64,000 nt of DNA from Planctomycetota bacterium (GTDB lineage: Bacteria; Planctomycetota; Uabimicrobiia; Uabimicrobiales; Uabimicrobiaceae), in assembly GCA_029260735.1 (NCBI GenBank), contig JAJDCR010000132.1, forward strand, positions 17,238-81,237, written 5' to 3'. Both the position numbers and the translations under genes were made by a program. The notes beneath the pieces were generated by a model. It ran no database searches. It saw only the letters and a program-made list of their open reading frames with translations, and had not been told where the DNA came from. Of this stretch, positions 35,164 to 42,982 are shown in pieces. The stretch's first letter is position 1; each line of letters begins with the position of its first letter.

Positions 35164-36567
35164 ATGGAGTACTTAGAGCCGTATTTGAAGGACAACAATC
35201 TTTTGCAATTACCCGTTTTTTACTTTGGTAATAGGGGGGTGGTCTGCAAGAAAAAGGTTACTAAGTGGGAAGACGATAGTGGAGAATATAGCCTAAAGTG
35301 TGTTTGCGATTACGGAACACCTGGAGCTCTTGAGCAAGATGTGTATACGGCTATAATGAGAATTTGGGTTAAAAATGGCATGAAGGATAAAACTATCAAG
35401 GTTAATTATAGCCAGATTGCCAGAGAAATGGGATTGAAGCCTACAAGTTGGACGGGAAAGATAAAGAAGTCACTGGAAAAATTAGCCCAAGCAAGATATG
35501 AATTTTCAGAATGTTTCATTGTAGCAGATGAGGAAGGGAATAAGAGAATAAGCACACACTTCTCTTTATTTAACAAGGTTGTATTGTTTAACAAAAACAA
35601 GAACAATAGCAGGAGAAACAGTGAATCAGTCTTAGAGTTTCCTGATGATATTCTAAAAAATATAGAGTCAAAATACTACCAATTTTTGGATATGGCATGG
35701 TACAGAGCTCTTCCTGCTGGACTACCAAGACGCATGTATGAGTTTCTAGCTAAAAGAAAATATCACTCAATAGGAGGGGTCTTTATAATATCCGAAGTAG
35801 CAATATGTCGCTGGCTTCCAATTAAAGACGAACATACAACGAACAGACGAAAGAGATTAAAAAAGACAGCTAATGCTCTTATTGAAGCAGGGTATTTGCT
35901 ATCTTACAATATAGACACTAAAAAGAAGCAGTGCTATTTTGAATATGCAAAAGAAAAAGAAGAGAAGGAAGTTATTACAGTAGAAACTTCTCCTCCTAAA
36001 AAAGAAACTAAATTAATACCAGAATCGACAGAACTAGAAAGACTAGTTTCTCTCCTTAGATTAAAGAGAGTTCCTAAGGCTACAAAAAATACCTTAGCAA
36101 AGCACCTAGGCGAAAGTGGATCTGATTACGTAGAAAGAAATATTCTATATGCCAACGAAAAAGCAAAAAGTTCGTACTCTAATTATTTGGGGAAATGCTT
36201 AGATAATGATTATGCTGAGACATGGAGCGAAGAGAAAGAACAGAAGCAAGATACTCTTTTTGATCTTAATGAAGAATTAAAGAAAAAGCACGAAGAAGAG
36301 GAAGAGAAAAAAAAGAGAGAGGCTGCGCTAGATAAACTTCGTATAGACTTCTTAGATAAAGCTGGAGATTTAAGTGACCTATTCAAGAATATGGCATTTG
36401 ATTCTGCAGAGAAAGAAGTAGAGAATAACCCAGCCAAAGATTTTGCCATTAAGCCTGCTTATGCCGAAAAGGTTCGTAGTATTATAAATGATACAGGGGG
36501 GAGCTTCCCTAAAGAAGTTTTGAGTATGGATATACTTAAGAAAGTCTGGGAAAAAAAACCTAAGTAA
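35164..36567 (+). CDS. Plasmid-type replication initiator
   Basis: 467 residues, ATG behind GGGGAGGATTGA. The N-terminal half shows two winged-helix-like parts: VYTAIMRIWVKNG, IKVNYSQIAREMGLKP, SLEKLAQARYEFSE, then the ALPAGLPRRMYEFLAKRKYH motif typical of RepA/TrfA-like initiators and SEVAICRWLPI. The C-terminal part is charged and helical with a Lys/Glu-rich coiled coil. It would bind the iterons upstream and open the origin. Sits directly beside the iterons and a ParA remnant. Confidence 0.8.
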   Translation: MEYLEPYLKDNNLLQLPVFYFGNRGVVCKKKVTKWEDDSGEYSLKCVCDYGTPGALEQDVYTAIMRIWVKNGMKDKTIKVNYSQIAREMGLKPTSWTGKIKKSLEKLAQARYEFSECFIVADEEGNKRISTHFSLFNKVVLFNKNKNNSRRNSESVLEFPDDILKNIESKYYQFLDMAWYRALPAGLPRRMYEFLAKRKYHSIGGVFIISEVAICRWLPIKDEHTTNRRKRLKKTANALIEAGYLLSYNIDTKKKQCYFEYAKEKEEKEVITVETSPPKKETKLIPESTELERLVSLLRLKRVPKATKNTLAKHLGESGSDYVERNILYANEKAKSSYSNYLGKCLDNDYAETWSEEKEQKQDTLFDLNEELKKKHEEEEEKKKREAALDKLRIDFLDKAGDLSDLFKNMAFDSAEKEVENNPAKDFAIKPAYAEKVRSIINDTGGSFPKEVLSMDILKKVWEKKPK

Positions 36568-36660
36568 AAATGCGGTTTTTCAAAGAGTCACTTTTCTGTA
36601 AGTGAATCTTTTGTAATCTCTTATATGATATTTTTCACGCTGAAAAAATGGAGGTGTTAC

Positions 36661-36960
36661 TTGATAGTTTCTTTTGGGAGTGTAAAAGGGGGAGTGGGAA
36701 AAACTGCTTGTTGCATGAATATTGCCTACTCTATTTCTAAGAAATATAAAGTATTAGTTGTAGACTTTGATAGTCAAGGTAGTGCAACTCATCATATATC
36801 TGCTAAAGTTGGTCGTAATCTAAAAGCATCCATTGGAGATGTCCTCTCTGGAAAATGTTCTCTTGAGAAAGCTACCCACCACTACGGACAAAAAATGTAC
36901 GTTGTTCCAGTTAATTATGATTTTTACGAGTCAATAGATGAAGATAGGTCTTATACTTAG
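36661..36960 (+). pseudogene. parA: ParA-type partition ATPase, truncated
   Basis: 99 residues from a TTG behind GGAGG. It has the deviant Walker A motif VKGGVGKTACC, VVDFDSQGSATHH (Walker A'), and a VVPVNYDFYES segment, but stops after that. Complete ParA proteins are about 200-300 residues, so the C-terminal two thirds, including the Walker B region, are missing. The break is at about 36935 where unrelated coding DNA begins. Plasmid partition is therefore broken. Confidence 0.8.
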
Positions 36961-37618
36961 ACCAAAGGGAACAGCTTATAAACATGACCCAGGTCATTTG
37001 ATGCTTTATTTTAGAGACCCAAGTGGAGAAAAAACCTATTATCGAGGTTTTTATTTTAATCCGGAGAACTTAATAGATCCTGATGGTTCAGGAGAAGATT
37101 ACAGCGAACCAGAAAGATGGAGAGAATATTTATTTGATAATAAAACACCAGGCGTGATAAAAAATGATTTTCGTGGGAAAAAATTAGCAGAAAAATTTTC
37201 AGAAAAAGTGTTAAAGTTAGACTGGGAAATAGATGATGAGAACTTTCAACATTTAGTGGCAATTGCTAAACCTCGTGAGTTTGAACACTATTCTTTTAAT
37301 CCTGAAACAAACAAATGTCATAATTGTATTACTTGGGCCATTACTCTTATTAACTACTTTATTCCGAACGAAGAACGTATACCCAATGTAAGAGAAGGAC
37401 GCATTAAGCATATTATTAAAGTCTTTGATAGGCGACGAATAGATTCTCTGCAGACAAGATCAGTCATAATAGACAGAATACAAGACACAATAGAATATAA
37501 CAATAGTGCATTTTCTAGGGTAGAACCCCGTTATAGACGAAGATTAATAATAGCGTGCATCGGTAGTGCGTGTCTTGGCTGGTTGGTATATTTGTTAGGA
37601 TATTGGTTGGTATATTAG
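36938..37618 (+). CDS. Putative papain-like/NlpC-P60-like protein with C-terminal membrane anchor
   Basis: 226 residues overlapping the ParA remnant. Residues 19-23 DPGHL and 124-129 HNCITW give a His-before-Cys order as in circularly permuted papain-like (LRAT/NlpC) hydrolases. A Trp/aromatic-rich spacer separates them. Residues about 205-224 (LIIACIGSACLGWLVYLLGYW) are a membrane segment. No ribosome site is visible, so translation may be coupled to the remnant. Could be an effector; the family call is weak. Confidence 0.45.
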   Translation: MKIGLILRPKGTAYKHDPGHLMLYFRDPSGEKTYYRGFYFNPENLIDPDGSGEDYSEPERWREYLFDNKTPGVIKNDFRGKKLAEKFSEKVLKLDWEIDDENFQHLVAIAKPREFEHYSFNPETNKCHNCITWAITLINYFIPNEERIPNVREGRIKHIIKVFDRRRIDSLQTRSVIIDRIQDTIEYNNSAFSRVEPRYRRRLIIACIGSACLGWLVYLLGYWLVY

Positions 37619-37703
37619 TATGTGTCACATGGTTTCTATTGAAGTCTTTGAATTTTCTGTTGTCTTAGAGTTTTAGAAAAACTTTTCTGTAGAGGAGAAT
37701 AAA

Positions 37704-38327
37704 ATGAATAAAAGCGATAAAGTTATACGCTTTTATGAGGATGCAGAAGGGTTTTATGTTGATACAGAAGAAATGCCTTTAGCCGTATGTATCAGCAAAG
37801 AAGATGGAGATATTTTTTGGCAAGATGGAGCTGTTTTTTCCGTGAAAAACACAAGGGGCTTATGGGTGGACGAAACAGGAAATCTTTTCTTAGACTCGGC
37901 TAAAAAAAATTACAAATTAGGACTATGTTCAGACATAGCTGAGGCTAGAATTTGGACAAAAAAAATCTCTTTGTGGTTATTAGAAAAAGTGATAGAAGAG
38001 AAAAAAACATTAAAAGAAAAATTAGAAGAATGGGAAAAATTAATAATAGAAAAATTAATTTCTCCAACAAGATTACAAAATAAAAAAGAAATTTTTCAAA
38101 AACTAAAAAATGAAGAAAAAAAAATACAAAAGAAGGAAAAAGAGATAAAAAACTTAATAGATAAAATGGTGGTAATTATGGCATCCGAAACAGCGAAATC
38201 AATGCAAACAAACAGAGCAGAAGTGGTAAAAAATATGGATAATGAGGGTGATAAAGCTATTCGCATTAAAAGGCGATCAAGAACAAAAAAAACAAGGATA
38301 AAAACTCCAAATAAAGAAGCTCATTAG
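37704..38327 (+). CDS. Coiled-coil protein, unknown
   Basis: 207 residues behind AGAGGAGAATAAA. Residues 1-90 are a beta-rich part (DAEGFYVDTEEMPLAVCISK, IFWQDGAVFSVKN). Residues 95-160 are a strong basic/acidic coiled coil, and the tail is Lys/Arg-rich. Following the papain-like gene it could be its partner, but nothing proves it. Confidence 0.5.
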   Translation: MNKSDKVIRFYEDAEGFYVDTEEMPLAVCISKEDGDIFWQDGAVFSVKNTRGLWVDETGNLFLDSAKKNYKLGLCSDIAEARIWTKKISLWLLEKVIEEKKTLKEKLEEWEKLIIEKLISPTRLQNKKEIFQKLKNEEKKIQKKEKEIKNLIDKMVVIMASETAKSMQTNRAEVVKNMDNEGDKAIRIKRRSRTKKTRIKTPNKEAH

Positions 38328-38329
38328 TA

Positions 38330-38545
38330 TCATTGAATTTCTCTTATAAGCAAAACGCTAATATTTTTCAACACATCAACAGAAGGAACTTTCTTCCTAT
38401 TGATCACCTCATTAAGATAACTAGGACTAATCTCCAGCAGCAAAGCGACCTGCCGATTGCTCTTATTATTACGAATCATCCAAGCTTCCAAGCTGTTAAT
38501 GATGTGCTTCTTCTCCTTTTTCGAAAGATACATCACGACCTCCAC
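38330..38545 (-). CDS. Small XRE-type HTH regulator (copy 2)
   Basis: 71 residues; HTH SNRQVALLLEISPSYLNEVI. Close copy of the protein at 31754. It faces the 37704 gene and overlies the right direct repeat. See copy 1. Confidence 0.7.
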   Translation of the reverse strand: MEVVMYLSKKEKKHIINSLEAWMIRNNKSNRQVALLLEISPSYLNEVINRKKVPSVDVLKNISVLLIREIQ

Positions 38546-38745
38546 CGATACCAGCAGTGCCAGATCGCGTGATGATACCAGCGCATCTTAGTCACCCCAC
38601 GAAGATGGACTAACTCCGCTGTCTTCTCCTCCTCTATTTGCTTCCTGCTTTTAGGCTCATCATTCCACCAAAACATATCAATCCCCTAACCAAATATCAT
38701 CCCGAAAAAGTTAGCGATCATTTCCCCAACGCTATAAATAAAATC
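38340..38745. repeat. Right copy of roughly 0.4-kb direct repeat
   Basis: Partner of 31775-32190, carrying the XRE gene and upstream DNA. It ends just short of the resolvase stop. If it marks the original phage locus, the segment between the copies was acquired later. Confidence 0.8.
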
Positions 38746-38747
38746 GA

Positions 38748-39197
38748 TCATACAAACAACTCCCAATCAAATTTTATACCGCTCTCGATTGTTGTTGGCT
38801 TAGTAAAGTCCTCTATAAATCTAATATTTGCCCGAGCAGGATCTTGGGCGTAGAACCACACCAAGAACCCTGCTTTTTTTCCGAATCCTTGAGCTTGGGC
38901 AAAAGAGTCTGCTTGTCGCTTTAGCCTCTTGCCTGATATCGAAAACTTCTCGCTACCACATTCCTTTGCATCAAACCAAAAATCTCCTTTGCTGCTAATT
39001 ACAATGAAGTCGCAGTGCTGCTTTTTCGTGAAGATAAATTTATTGCCTACTTTTTTTCTTTGCACCTCCAGCTCTACATAGATTAATCTCTTTAGCCCCT
39101 GTAACCTCTCTAGGTTTCTGGATACGTAATCCTGAAATCCCTTGCCTTTGTTTTTCTGCGATTTGTTTCTGCTGCTTTTTATTCTTGGTACGGTCAT
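38748..39197 (-). CDS. RecU/Hjc-like Holliday junction resolvase
   Basis: 149 residues. Basic N-terminus (RNKSQKNKGKGFQDYVSRNL), then a PD-(D/E)XK core: CDFIVISSKGDFWFDAKEC supplies the D...D.K catalytic set. C-terminal GFLVWFYAQDPARANIRFI fits archaeal Hjc/RecU. Would cut branched DNA during phage replication/recombination. Its ATG directly follows the stop of a small membrane gene. A broken second copy is at 42762-42885. Confidence 0.75.
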   Translation of the reverse strand: MTVPRIKSSRNKSQKNKGKGFQDYVSRNLERLQGLKRLIYVELEVQRKKVGNKFIFTKKQHCDFIVISSKGDFWFDAKECGSEKFSISGKRLKRQADSFAQAQGFGKKAGFLVWFYAQDPARANIRFIEDFTKPTTIESGIKFDWELFV

Positions 39198-39353
39198 CTA
39201 TTCCCCCAAGAACAAGCTGAGTACAAATAACATTCCGTATATTCCAAACAATCCGGTTAGAGCATACAGAGCTTTGTGGGCAAATCCCCCATATGTGACC
39301 TTGTCGAAAAATGTTCTATCGTTATTTTTCACTCTTTTCTTGTCGAATCTCAT
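39198..39353 (-). CDS. 51-residue membrane protein
   Basis: ATG at 39353 with GGAG upstream; stop abuts the resolvase ATG. KALYALTGLFGIYGMLFVLSLFLGE is a membrane segment. Overlaps the 39322-39447 gene by 32 bases in another frame. Belongs to the leftward early operon. Confidence 0.55.
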   Translation of the reverse strand: MRFDKKRVKNNDRTFFDKVTYGGFAHKALYALTGLFGIYGMLFVLSLFLGE

Positions 39354-39447
39354 AGTTTATCTCCTTCATTGTGTTAATGTAAATTCTCTTCATCTCGCTA
39401 AAACAAAGCCCTATTCCTACCCCAACCAGCATATAAATCAAATTCAT
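39322..39447 (-). CDS. 41-residue membrane peptide
   Basis: ATG at 39447 behind a very strong AGGAGGGG. One hydrophobic stretch (LIYMLVGVGIGLCF), then a basic tail. Function unknown. Confidence 0.55.
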   Translation of the reverse strand: MNLIYMLVGVGIGLCFSEMKRIYINTMKEINYEIRQEKSEK

Positions 39448-39457
39448 TTCCCCCCTC

Positions 39458-39568
39458 CTATGGTATGAGCGAATATTTCTCCTGACATACTAAGCACATC
39501 AGGTAACACTCTCCTCTTTCTTTTTTACAGAGGTAGCACAAATTATTTACCGATTTTTCTTTTGTCAA
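39458..39568 (-). CDS. 36-residue zinc-binding peptide
   Basis: TTG at 39568 behind AGGAG. A cysteine cluster CYLCKKERGECYLMCLVC suggests a single zinc knuckle. It overlaps the preceding broken gene. Confidence 0.45.
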   Translation of the reverse strand: MTKEKSVNNLCYLCKKERGECYLMCLVCQEKYSLIP

Positions 39569-39911
39569 AAATTCTTATCTCCTGGACATCGTACTTCGTT
39601 TTTTTAACTCGAATCTTTACTTTGCCGCTGGAATTGGTAACTTTCTCTAGTCTCGGGCAATTTGGTATTTCTTGTATAAACTTGAATTGTCTACCCTCTT
39701 TTCTGATTCAATCTACGCATATTCCGTGTTTTTTTACCGCATCTGCTAAACATGACTTCTCCCTATCCCTGGGCATTGGGTTTGTATAAAGCTCAAATTT
39801 CTTTTGGGAAACAATTAGATGAGTCTCGAGCGGAATCTTTTCTTTTTCGGCTATAAGCATTGCTTTAAAACTTGCCTCATCTATTTCAATTACTTTGCAC
39901 CAATCCTGCAT
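39543..39911 (-). pseudogene. Small phage protein interrupted by an in-frame TGA
   Basis: ATG at 39911 follows a perfect AAAGGAGG. The first 67 codons (MQDWCKVIEIDEASFKAM to HGICVD) end at TGA 39708-39710. The same frame then stays open for 54 more codons (IRKEGRQFKFIQEIP to KIGK) with no ATG/GTG/TTG start of its own. Either a recent nonsense mutation or stop-codon readthrough. Function unknown. Confidence 0.5.
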
Positions 39912-40266
39912 TTCGCGACCTCCTTTCCCCTTTGCCTAATTTCCTGATGAAAATATCTGGGAACTTATACCAGCTCCCATCTTTTAGGAGCTGGTACATT
40001 TTTATTCTCAATAAAATGTCTTTCTCTCCTATAATTCCTTCCTTGTATAATTTTTTTATGAGGTAAGGAAAAGCGTTAGATTTAAGCATTGGATATTTTA
40101 TTTGAAAGCTAGGCTTTAAAACTCTTCCTGATTTAGACCACTTATAAGGAACCGACTCTAGGATTATTTTTAGATCCCCAGCTTTATAGTTCTTGCTTTT
40201 AGGAGCATGAAAAAAGCAACATAGCAAGATAAATAGAAAAGGAAAAATTCTTGCATCGTTGATCAA
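39886..40266 (-). CDS. Small protein with N-terminal hydrophobic segment, unknown
   Basis: 126 residues from a TTG overlapping the upstream stop. Residues 8-22 (FPFLFILLCCFFHAP) are signal- or anchor-like. The rest is basic (PYLIKKLYKEGIIGEKDIL). Part of the overlapping early gene string. Confidence 0.5.
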   Translation of the reverse strand: MINDARIFPFLFILLCCFFHAPKSKNYKAGDLKIILESVPYKWSKSGRVLKPSFQIKYPMLKSNAFPYLIKKLYKEGIIGEKDILLRIKMYQLLKDGSWYKFPDIFIRKLGKGERRSRNAGLVQSN

Positions 40267-40433
40267 GGGCTCTCCTCCTTTTCGATTTGCCTATCTATAT
40301 TCTCAGAAAGTTCCTTATAATTTTCGCTTAGCTTTTTGTTCAGGCTAGAGATAGTCATTCTCTCGGCCATTTCTTTTTCTATTAGCTCTTTCCTATCCGA
40401 GAAAGCCTCTCGTAGTAATTTGCGAACATTCAT
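40263..40433 (-). CDS. 56-residue coiled-coil protein
   Basis: ATG at 40433 overlaps the stop of the next upstream gene (ATGA). Helical throughout (FSDRKELIEKEMAERMTISS, LNKKLSENYKELSENIDRQI). Not recognised. Confidence 0.5.
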   Translation of the reverse strand: MNVRKLLREAFSDRKELIEKEMAERMTISSLNKKLSENYKELSENIDRQIEKEESP

Positions 40434-40603
40434 GCTACATGACCTGATTCTTTAGTTAATAGACTGGTGTCGCTAGAGAAGAAAGTGACGATAGATTTAG
40501 ATACTGCCGTAGTCTCAAGCATGGAGGGTTTGATTATAATGCGAGGTATGCGGGACTTCTTCACGAAGTCGTTGATGGGGGGAATTAGTGCTGCCAATAT
40601 CAT
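40430..40603 (-). CDS. 57-residue phage protein, unknown
   Basis: ATG at 40603 chosen because AGGAG lies seven bases upstream; the longer frame to 40660 has no ribosome site. MILAALIPPINDFVKKS start, no recognised domain. Coupled to the following gene. Confidence 0.45.
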   Translation of the reverse strand: MILAALIPPINDFVKKSRIPRIIIKPSMLETTAVSKSIVTFFSSDTSLLTKESGHVA

Positions 40604-40749
40604 TTGAGTGCTCCTAAATATAGAACCCCAATTTAGTGGTAGTAACATTAGGTTAACCATAAAAGTGATTATTAGTAATGTTATGGGGTTTTAGTAAGGT
40701 ACTCAAATATAGTTATTTTTATATGGGACTAGTATTCTTCTGAGCCTTT

Positions 40750-40968
40750 CTATTTAAAGGATTTTGTGAGGACAACAAAGCTTATTTTTTCCAGGAGATT
40801 CTTCGACGGCCTCCTTTTTTGTCTGAGTATTTTGCCTACACAAGTACGATCTACTTCAAGCATTCTTGCTGCTTGCTCTTGGCTCCAATTTTTTTCCAGC
40901 ATGAGCTTTTCAAACTGGTTAAGGACTATCCTGCATTCTCTATCTGTTACTGTTCTATCTTTGCACAT
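40750..40968 (-). CDS. HTH regulator (XRE/Fis-like)
   Basis: 72 residues. HTH WSQEQAARMLEVDRTCVGKIL followed by a basic stretch (RQKRRPSKN). RBS GGTAAATA is modest. Stands between two operons of the minus strand and could control the downstream string. Confidence 0.65.
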   Translation of the reverse strand: MCKDRTVTDRECRIVLNQFEKLMLEKNWSQEQAARMLEVDRTCVGKILRQKRRPSKNLLEKISFVVLTKSFK

Positions 40969-41014
40969 TATTTACCTCCAACACTAGTTTTCTTTGATCC
41001 TGGATAATAAATGC

Positions 41015-41599
41015 TCATGGTAATGGTAATTCTCCTTGAGCAGCATTCTTAATGATATCCAAACAGTCTTTCTCGATGGCTTCTATCGCCACATATTTTA
41101 ATAAAAGCTCTGCAAACCTAGGTGTCTCAGTATAGCCTAAAGGTGCTCTCATAACGTCGCCTTTTTTCGTTTTTAAAAGAATAGATGTTATGAAAAATCC
41201 AGAACTTACCTGCTCTATCTCCGACCATTTTATATGCTTATCTTTTCCGAGTGTTGGTTTGTATGTCAATCCTTCATCAGATATCTTGTAGTATCCAGCA
41301 AAATATATAATTACCAAAATTAAACCAGGTAAAGATGCTATACCAAAGCCTAATGCCATAAACCAAAACGCTATTTCATTATCAGCATGACCAGGAAAAA
41401 AAATGGCCAAGCTTACAAAAAATGTCAAGCCTAAAAGCCCCAAGATCAAAAAACCTCTGGGACAACGCATCTCTGAATCATTTTCTTGTTTTGAATTACT
41501 TATCTTCGTTATCAATTTGTTACCGAAATACATCCAAAAAGACATAAACAAAGCAAACAAAACACCCTTAACCAACGAAATTAAAAAATCTTGCATCAC
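41015..41599 (-). CDS. Membrane protein with PH-like domain (paralogue 1)
   Basis: 194 residues. Hydrophobic segments at about 8-24, 50-70 and 77-105, then a beta domain (YYKISDEGLTYKPTLGKDKHIKWSEIEQVS...ILLKTKKG), the pattern of bacterial PH-like membrane proteins. Next gene (41600) has the same plan including DKHIKWSEIE. Function unknown. Confidence 0.6.
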   Translation of the reverse strand: MMQDFLISLVKGVLFALFMSFWMYFGNKLITKISNSKQENDSEMRCPRGFLILGLLGLTFFVSLAIFFPGHADNEIAFWFMALGFGIASLPGLILVIIYFAGYYKISDEGLTYKPTLGKDKHIKWSEIEQVSSGFFITSILLKTKKGDVMRAPLGYTETPRFAELLLKYVAIEAIEKDCLDIIKNAAQGELPLP

Positions 41600-42229
41600 T
41601 TACTCCAAGGTTTCATAAATACTCGGCAACTCTCCTTTAGCAATATTCTTAATGGTATCCAAAGATTCCGCTTCTATTGCCTCTCTTGATACATGTTTTA
41701 GCAAAAGTTCAGCAAAGGCAGGCAGCCCTATAAAAGATAGTGATATCTCTACAATATCAACTTTTTTCGTTTTTATATGAAAACTACCATTTATGTAACT
41801 TACTCGCTCTATCTCTGACCATTTTATGTGTTTATTTTTTCCAAATATCTTTTTTTGAATCAACTCTTCATCAGACATATCGTAATCATATTCTGAAAAA
41901 TGAACCAATATCAAAAGTAGGCCTAGTACGGAACTAAATAAAAATATTGCTGTCACTACTGACGTGAGTATTAGATTTTCAACGGTAAAAACACATAAAA
42001 TGGCAATACCTGGAGAAACTATAGAAAGAACAACTCCGTGAATTAAAATATGTTTAGAGCAACGTAATTCTGTATTTTTCGGAGTTACAGAACTTTGGGA
42101 AGCTATGTTACGACCATTATCCATCCATCTAGTATAAGCAGAACCCATACTAAACAAAAGAAAACGGACAAGAAACTCAAATGCAACAATTATAGCCAGC
42201 CAAATCAAAAAAAGTTTCATTATCTCCAC
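41600..42229 (-). CDS. Membrane protein with PH-like domain (paralogue 2)
   Basis: 209 residues; clear paralogue of 41015 (NKHIKWSEIERVS, AFAELLLKHVSREAIEAESL, TIKNIAKGELP). Membrane segments at about 5-27 and 65-110. The two lie head-to-tail with no gap, the result of a tandem duplication. Confidence 0.6.
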   Translation of the reverse strand: MEIMKLFLIWLAIIVAFEFLVRFLLFSMGSAYTRWMDNGRNIASQSSVTPKNTELRCSKHILIHGVVLSIVSPGIAILCVFTVENLILTSVVTAIFLFSSVLGLLLILVHFSEYDYDMSDEELIQKKIFGKNKHIKWSEIERVSYINGSFHIKTKKVDIVEISLSFIGLPAFAELLLKHVSREAIEAESLDTIKNIAKGELPSIYETLE

Positions 42230-42420
42230 CTAACCCAGTATCCCCAAGTCCACCACTTCAGCTTCTTTTGCCAAGTGAGCTGCTCATCTTCTTCCCTTAC
42301 GTAAATGAGTGTCTCCGTTTTCCTAGGATCCGAAGCTCTCCGCTTTTTCACGAGGATCACGATACACACAAGTAAAACTAAAATAGCTATATCCATGAGT
42401 TTCCTTTGTTTATTCAGCAA
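42220..42420 (-). CDS. Small single-span membrane protein
   Basis: 66 residues; membrane segment MDIAILVLLVCIVILVKKRR, then a charged, Trp-rich tail (WQKKLKWWTWGYWVRWR). The start at the internal MDIA is possible. Overlaps both neighbours. Confidence 0.5.
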   Translation of the reverse strand: MLNKQRKLMDIAILVLLVCIVILVKKRRASDPRKTETLIYVREEDEQLTWQKKLKWWTWGYWVRWR

Positions 42421-42838
42421 TCTTTCTAGTAATTACATTAATCTCTATTAGTTTGTATGGTGGTTCATAGTGGACTCCTAACTCCATTAATGCTTTTGGA
42501 TTCTGAGACCTCCTGTATGTGATTTTGGAGTTAGATTCCTCTTGAGTAAAATAGTTAATACCGGACATTGTTAAGAGGCGATTAAAAATAGATTTTGCTA
42601 ACGAAAACTCTAACTCTTTGTAAATAATCGGTGTCTCTTCTTTTTTTAACATTGTAATTACAACTTTTTGGGAGCCAGATTTTTTCTCAATGGTCATTTT
42701 TTCAAAGCCATTCAAAAGTTCACTTACCAACTCGTTTACAAACTCTATAGTTTCCAAAGTATTACCCCCGTAAAAAAATATCCAAGCCAAACTGCGTACC
42801 ACTAAGCACAGTAGCAGACTTCGTGAAATCTTCGACAA
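42410..42838 (-). CDS. Soluble protein of unknown function with rearranged N-terminus
   Basis: 142 codons from a TTG, but the first about 25 (SKISRSLLLCLVVRSLAWIF) are an out-of-frame reading of a resolvase remnant. The genuine part begins around TLETIEFVNELVSELL. This gene therefore probably lost its own 5' end in a rearrangement. Confidence 0.4.
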   Translation of the reverse strand: MSKISRSLLLCLVVRSLAWIFFYGGNTLETIEFVNELVSELLNGFEKMTIEKKSGSQKVVITMLKKEETPIIYKELEFSLAKSIFNRLLTMSGINYFTQEESNSKITYRRSQNPKALMELGVHYEPPYKLIEINVITRKIAE

Positions 42839-42885
42839 AGCGCATATTCACGCGAGCAGGGTCATGAGTAGAACCAGATCACAAA
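42762..42885 (-). pseudogene. Fossil of a second RecU/Hjc-like resolvase gene (3' end)
   Basis: Read leftward, DPARVNMRFVEDFTK...LSGTQFGLDIFLRG-stop aligns with the end of the intact resolvase (DPARANIRFIEDFTK...SGIKFDWELFV). Upstream TGGTTCTAC is shared too, but two bases are missing just before DPAR, so the frame is broken. The 5' two thirds are absent. Confidence 0.7.
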
Positions 42886-42904
42886 GCCTATTACTAGCGC
42901 CTTG

Positions 42905-42982
42905 GCGACCCGCAGTTAGCTTGGGGAATAGCCATCTTTGACAGAATGATGGTTTACTCATTTGCTTTGGTCTCCTTTTATT
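42905..42982 (-). repeat. Repeated gene-start segment, copy A
   Basis: Leftward AAAGGAGACC, ATGAGTAAAC and ...AGATGGCTATTCC; see copies B (43934-44036) and C (44795-44898). In copy A the ORF MSKPSFCQRWLFPKLTAG runs on into the resolvase fossil. Confidence 0.65.
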
